64,000 bases of DNA, taken from contig NZ_CP120733.1 of the NCBI RefSeq assembly GCF_029542625.1, positions 3,100,001-3,164,000 on the forward strand, in the 5' to 3' direction. Positions 61,119-64,000 of this stretch are shown one piece after another. The position numbers and the translations under genes are program-made. Each line of letters begins with the position of its first letter. The first letter of the stretch is position 1. Source of the stretch: Tepidibacter hydrothermalis (GTDB lineage: Bacteria; Bacillota; Clostridia; Peptostreptococcales; Peptostreptococcaceae). The notes beneath the pieces are model-generated. The model was not told the DNA's origin. It worked only from the letters and a program-made list of their open reading frames with translations, and searched no databases.

Positions 61119-61805
61119 TTAAAAGTTTTTTACAACTTCTCTAACTTTTTGAACTGCTTTATTTTTAATCTCATCTGATGGAATTTGCTGCATAGAAGTT
61201 CCTTCAATTAATATTGATTCAACTGATTCTATACCTATATACCCTAGTACAGATTTAATATAACTATTTCCAAATTCTAAATTCTTAGCTGGTCCTTCTG
61301 AGTAAATTCCACCTGAAGCTTGAATGTGTACTGCTTTTTTATCTTTCAAAAGCCCAACCGGTCCATTTTCAGTATATTTGAAAGTTTTCCTTGCAATAAC
61401 AACAGTATCGATATACGCTTTCATTTTTGGTGGTATTGATAAATTCCACATAGGGTTTACAAATATATACTTATCTGCTTCTATAAACTGATCAGTAAAC
61501 ATATTTATTTTTCCTACACCTTCTTTTTCAGTATCTGATAATTCATCAAATCCTTTACCACTTTGAAGTTTTTCCCATCTACTAAATACATCTTCATCAA
61601 TATAAGGTATATCAATATCATAAAGATTAATCTCTATAATCTCATCATCAGGATTATTTTGTTTATATAGATTTATAAATTCTCTACCTGCTGTTAAACT
61701 AAAGGATTTCTCTTCTTTCTTTGGATTAGATGTTATATATAATACTTTTTTCATCTCACTACCATTCCTTTCTTTCTTAAAAATTTTTTTTATTTTGTCA
61801 AACAT
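61119..61805 (-). CDS. azoR: FMN-dependent NADH-azoreductase / quinone reductase family
   Basis: A flavodoxin-like-fold reductase. VLYITSNPKKEEKSFSLTAG, VNPMWNLSIPPKMKAYID and the loop QASGGIYSEGPAKNLEFGNS are family marks. The 228-residue form starts at ATG 61805 with a basic N-terminal extension (MFDKIKKIFKKERNGSE); the ATG at 61754 gives the usual family start (MKKVLYITS) but has a poorly placed ribosome site. It reduces quinones, azo or nitro compounds. It follows the DsbA-like gene by 60 bases; the MarR protein upstream is a probable regulator. Confidence 0.88.
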   Translation of the reverse strand: MFDKIKKIFKKERNGSEMKKVLYITSNPKKEEKSFSLTAGREFINLYKQNNPDDEIIEINLYDIDIPYIDEDVFSRWEKLQSGKGFDELSDTEKEGVGKINMFTDQFIEADKYIFVNPMWNLSIPPKMKAYIDTVVIARKTFKYTENGPVGLLKDKKAVHIQASGGIYSEGPAKNLEFGNSYIKSVLGYIGIESVESILIEGTSMQQIPSDEIKNKAVQKVREVVKNF

Positions 61806-61865
61806 TTTACCACTCTCTTTCTAGTTATTAATTAATCTTCATATATTATTTTTTTATTAAAATTA

Positions 61866-62498
61866 CTAATAATTTTTAATAATTAATTCTTTTAAATCAT
61901 TATATTTTAAAGCACCAGATATCTTTTGTTCACTATTGATAATAAGTGTAGGAACTGAATTAATCCTTTTTTGTTTAGATAGTTTAATGTCGTCTTCAAC
62001 CATTTTCATTACAATTTTACTGTTATAATCATTAATAAATTTTTCTTTATTAAGCCCTACTTTAGATGCAATATCATATAGAACTTCTAAATCAGCGATA
62101 TTTCTTGCCTCTGTAAGGTGAGCTTTTTGTACAAGGTCAAAGTAATCCCAATGAACTTTTTGCCCTCCTTGAAGTTCTGCTGCTTTACAACCCAAAAGTC
62201 CAGGCAATGAGTGAGGATAATCAAAATTTCTAGATTCCATTAAGTCAGCATTTATTCTATTATTATCATCGTTTATATTTGAAGCTCTCCAATGATCCAT
62301 AATTTCCTTTTTTGCATTTTCCATTGATCCAAACATTCTAATTGTATGCTCAGGACTTTTAGACAAAGCAAATGAATGATGTATAACTTCTACTTCAGGA
62401 ATCTCTTTAACAAGCTTTCTTAATCTTGGAGATAATATATAACACCATGAACAAATTACATCATGAAAAAATTCTATAGTCACTTTTTTGCTTTTCAT
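61866..62498 (-). CDS. DsbA-family oxidoreductase (FrnE-like)
   Basis: A 210-residue cytoplasmic protein with a thioredoxin fold interrupted by a helical domain. The active site is DVICSWCY near residues 13-20, and INSVPTLIIN gives the cis-proline loop. No signal peptide. FrnE-like proteins act in polyketide or stress-linked thiol chemistry; the role here is probably oxidative or electrophile stress with azoR. AGGAGGGG precedes the ATG. A MarR-type operator (62534) lies about 35 bases upstream. Confidence 0.87.
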   Translation of the reverse strand: MKSKKVTIEFFHDVICSWCYILSPRLRKLVKEIPEVEVIHHSFALSKSPEHTIRMFGSMENAKKEIMDHWRASNINDDNNRINADLMESRNFDYPHSLPGLLGCKAAELQGGQKVHWDYFDLVQKAHLTEARNIADLEVLYDIASKVGLNKEKFINDYNSKIVMKMVEDDIKLSKQKRINSVPTLIINSEQKISGALKYNDLKELIIKNY

Positions 62499-62533
62499 AT
62501 TAACCCCTCCTAATATAAATTTAATATTTTACA

Positions 62534-62543
62534 ACTAATTAGT
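62534..62543. promoter_or_regulatory. MarR-type operator copy upstream of the DsbA-like gene
   Basis: The palindrome ACTAATTAGT, identical to the core inside the marR promoter (63186-63195). It is followed on the minus strand by TGTAAAAT, a possible -10. Confidence 0.65.
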
Positions 62544-62692
62544 ATTTATTTTTTTGATAACATATACATTTTTTAATATAAAAAGTATATATTAGAGATT
62601 TTTATTTTTAATTTTTATAAAAATAACTTATAAAAAGCATTATTACACTTTATTTTTTATAAATTTTCATATTTAATTCATTTTATTTTATT

Positions 62693-62702
62693 ACTAATTA
62701 GT
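62693..62702. promoter_or_regulatory. MarR-type operator copy at the 3' side of marR
   Basis: A further exact ACTAATTAGT, just past the marR stop, 159 bases from the copy at 62534. TTAACT-16 bases-TAATAA around it could be a promoter for the DsbA-azoreductase transcript. The rest of the gap holds only AT-rich sequence. Confidence 0.6.
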
Positions 62703-62724
62703 TATATTTAGTTAAAAAAAAGAA

Positions 62725-63171
62725 TTATACTCCACTCATTTTTTTCAAAAGCATTATAAGTATTTTTTTCTCTTCTTTTGTCAGTTCATTAAGCATTTCT
62801 CTCATTTCTTTCAAATGTTTAGGAAATATATCATCTATTAAGTCTTTACCCTTTTCTGTAATGCTTATTAACGTTGCTCTCCTATCATTAGGATCTGAGA
62901 GCCTTTTTATAAAGCCACTTTTTTCAAGGTTGTCTATAACCACAGTCATATTTCCACCAGTCGATAACATTTTTTCAATTATTTCACAGATCCTCAAATC
63001 ACCTTTATGATACAGCGCCTCAAGTACACCAAACTGAGAAACTGTTAATCCTCCCTCTTTAATACTTTTCAAATTTTTTTTGCTAAACGACTGATTGCAT
63101 CTGAATAAAGAAATTATAAGAGATAAATTTAAATCATCAATTTCACCATATGATATTTTAACATTATTCAT
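62725..63171 (-). CDS. MarR-family transcriptional regulator
   Basis: A 148-residue winged-helix repressor: VSQFGVLEALYHKGDLRICE, TGGNMTVVIDNLEKSGFI, and the wing RLSDPNDRRATLISITEKG. Two cysteines (FRCNQS, LRICEI) could sense electrophiles, as in quinone-responsive relatives. There is no ribosome site before the ATG at 63171, and the promoter -10 ends six bases upstream, so the mRNA is probably leaderless. It likely controls itself and the DsbA-like/azoreductase genes. Confidence 0.9.
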   Translation of the reverse strand: MNNVKISYGEIDDLNLSLIISLFRCNQSFSKKNLKSIKEGGLTVSQFGVLEALYHKGDLRICEIIEKMLSTGGNMTVVIDNLEKSGFIKRLSDPNDRRATLISITEKGKDLIDDIFPKHLKEMREMLNELTKEEKKILIMLLKKMSGV

Positions 63172-63177
63172 ATTCTA

Positions 63178-63206
63178 AATATACTACTAATTAGTACTAT
63201 TGTCAA
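63178..63206 (-). promoter_or_regulatory. marR promoter with operator in the spacer
   Basis: TTGACA (63201-63206), exactly 17 bases, TATATT (63178-63183). The palindrome TACTAATTAGTA lies within the spacer. The expected start falls on or next to the A of the ATG at 63171. Confidence 0.82.
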
Positions 63207-63244
63207 CAGAAGTTTTATATTCTTTAAATCAATATACTTATATA

Positions 63245-63278
63245 TAAAAATAGAAGCATTTATTTAGCCTCTATTTTT
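63245..63278 (-). terminator. Terminator after alaX
   Basis: AAAAATAGA pairs with TCTATTTTT around 15 or 16 bases, with a T-rich continuation on the minus strand. Confidence 0.65.
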
Positions 63279-63300
63279 ATATTATTCTATAATTTATAAC

Positions 63301-63999
63301 TTAATCTTCTAACTCAATATATAGTCTTTTATTAATTTTGCCTTTACTTTTATAATCTACGACTTTTATTTTTCCAACCTCACCAGTATTTTTCACATGA
63401 GTTCCTCCATCTGCTTGAAGGTCTAATCCTTCAATTTCAATAGTTCTAATTTCATTAATACCTTCTGGAAGAAGATTTATTTTAGTTCTTATTAAATCAG
63501 GAATTTGAAATGCTTCTTCTCTTTTAAGTATATTTACGTTTATATTTCTTTTATTTTCTACTTCTTTATTTACTTTTTCTTCTATTTCTTTTATCAAATC
63601 CTTATCCAAATTTTCAAATTCAAAATCCATTCTTCCTTTTAACGGCTCCATATTTCCACCAGTTACTTGTGCTTTATAATCTCTCCATACAATTCCACAT
63701 AGAATATGCATAGCAGTATGAGTTCTCATTAATTTGTATCTATGATCCCAATCAATTTTTCCTATACAGTCCTCATCAATATTAGGAAGTTTTGCATCTA
63801 TATAATGATATATATTCTTTCCTTTTTTCTTTACTTTCTTAATAACATACTCATTTGTACTTGTTTTTAATAATCCTACATCACAAGGTTGTCCCCCTCC
63901 CCCTGGATAAAATGCTGTTTTATCAAGTATAACTGCATTTTCTTCTTTATTTACCTCAATAATTTTACAATCAAATTCCTTTAGATAGCCCTGCTTTTG
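63301..63999 (-). CDS. alaX: Alanyl-tRNA editing protein AlaX-like, 5' part outside window
   Basis: A free-standing editing domain related to AlaRS; at least 232 codons are present and the start lies beyond base 64000. TAFYPGGGGQPCDVG (usual FYPxGGGQPxDxG), then the zinc ligands in MRTHTAMHIL (HxxxH), then LQADGGTHVKNTGEVG. In most relatives the last motif has Cys where Asp stands here (CGGTH), so the third ligand differs. It should deacylate Ser- or Gly-tRNA(Ala). Reading only from the internal ATG at 63729 would lose the first domain, so the longer frame is real. Confidence 0.9.
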   Translation of the reverse strand, partial: QKQGYLKEFDCKIIEVNKEENAVILDKTAFYPGGGGQPCDVGLLKTSTNEYVIKKVKKKGKNIYHYIDAKLPNIDEDCIGKIDWDHRYKLMRTHTAMHILCGIVWRDYKAQVTGGNMEPLKGRMDFEFENLDKDLIKEIEEKVNKEVENKRNINVNILKREEAFQIPDLIRTKINLLPEGINEIRTIEIEGLDLQADGGTHVKNTGEVGKIKVVDYKSKGKINKRLYIELED

Positions 64000-64000
64000 A

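Noticed and set aside
1-64000. CRISPR arrays, tRNA or rRNA genes, prophage or conjugative modules
   Set aside because: No regularly spaced repeats, cloverleaf-like sequences, rRNA stretches or phage/plasmid structural genes were seen; the only mobile element is the IS at 39642.

Overview
The window is an AT-rich chromosomal segment of a spore-forming, low-GC Gram-positive bacterium of the class Clostridia. The evidence is a GerA-type spore germinant receptor operon, selenocysteine use, a ProX/PrdX-type tRNA-editing protein and AAGGAGG-type ribosome sites; a Peptostreptococcaceae-like organism is my inference, not something the sequence proves. No rRNA, tRNA, CRISPR or prophage genes were seen. 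One intact IS3-family element is present.

Layout. 1-5.5 kb: pyrC-pyrF-carA-carB (minus strand, carB cut by the window edge) behind a leader that encodes a short peptide overlapping a strong terminator. 5.6-5.9 kb: a small glutaredoxin-like selenoprotein with in-frame UGA and a SECIS-like hairpin. 6-13.6 kb: an RND efflux operon (adaptor, RND pump, histidine kinase, response regulator, TolC-like protein). 13.8-23.5 kb: a zinc-ribbon/TPR protein with a membrane metalloprotease, small membrane proteins, a tRNA deacylase, an ArlRS-like two-component system with a PatB-type lyase, and an envelope glycolipid operon. 23.9-31.5 kb: an RtcB homolog, a YbaK protein, a cyclase-family hydrolase, a lipoprotein, a SigV/RsiV-like sigma/anti-sigma pair, an L,D-transpeptidase and an EamA transporter. 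31.6-35.2 kb: a non-pyrrolysine MttB-family methyltransferase, its corrinoid protein and a PocR-AraC regulator. 35.4-39.6 kb: the germination operon, followed by the IS element. 41-45.7 kb: a cysteine-desulfurase-like protein with an Fe-S protein, an AraC regulator and a MATE pump. 45.8-50.4 kb: an arsenic island (arsR-phosphoesterase; acr3-small ORF-arsD-arsA). 50.5-61 kb: a copper/metal island. 61-64 kb: azoreductase, DsbA-like and MarR genes, then a partial alaX.

The most striking part is 50.5-61 kb. The CsoR-linked copper ATPase carries an in-frame UGA exactly at the first cysteine of its second metal-binding CxxC motif, followed at the right distance by a perfect hairpin, so it reads as a selenoprotein CopA. 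Next to it lie five correctly spaced sigma-54 (-24/-12) promoters in front of an HMA-TauE-cupredoxin fusion, a kinase/NtrC-type regulator operon, an exported Met/His-rich protein with a SHOCT protein, an RseC-like protein and an LDCC microprotein/CopZ unit. I read this as a Zra-like envelope metal-stress regulon controlled by the local sigma-54 activator.

Other regulatory structure is readable directly: two near-identical ArsR promoter/operator regions, a CsoR-type G/C-tract operator, a MarR operator sitting inside the spacer of a probably leaderless marR promoter with two further copies next door, and dispersed intergenic repeats beside terminators.
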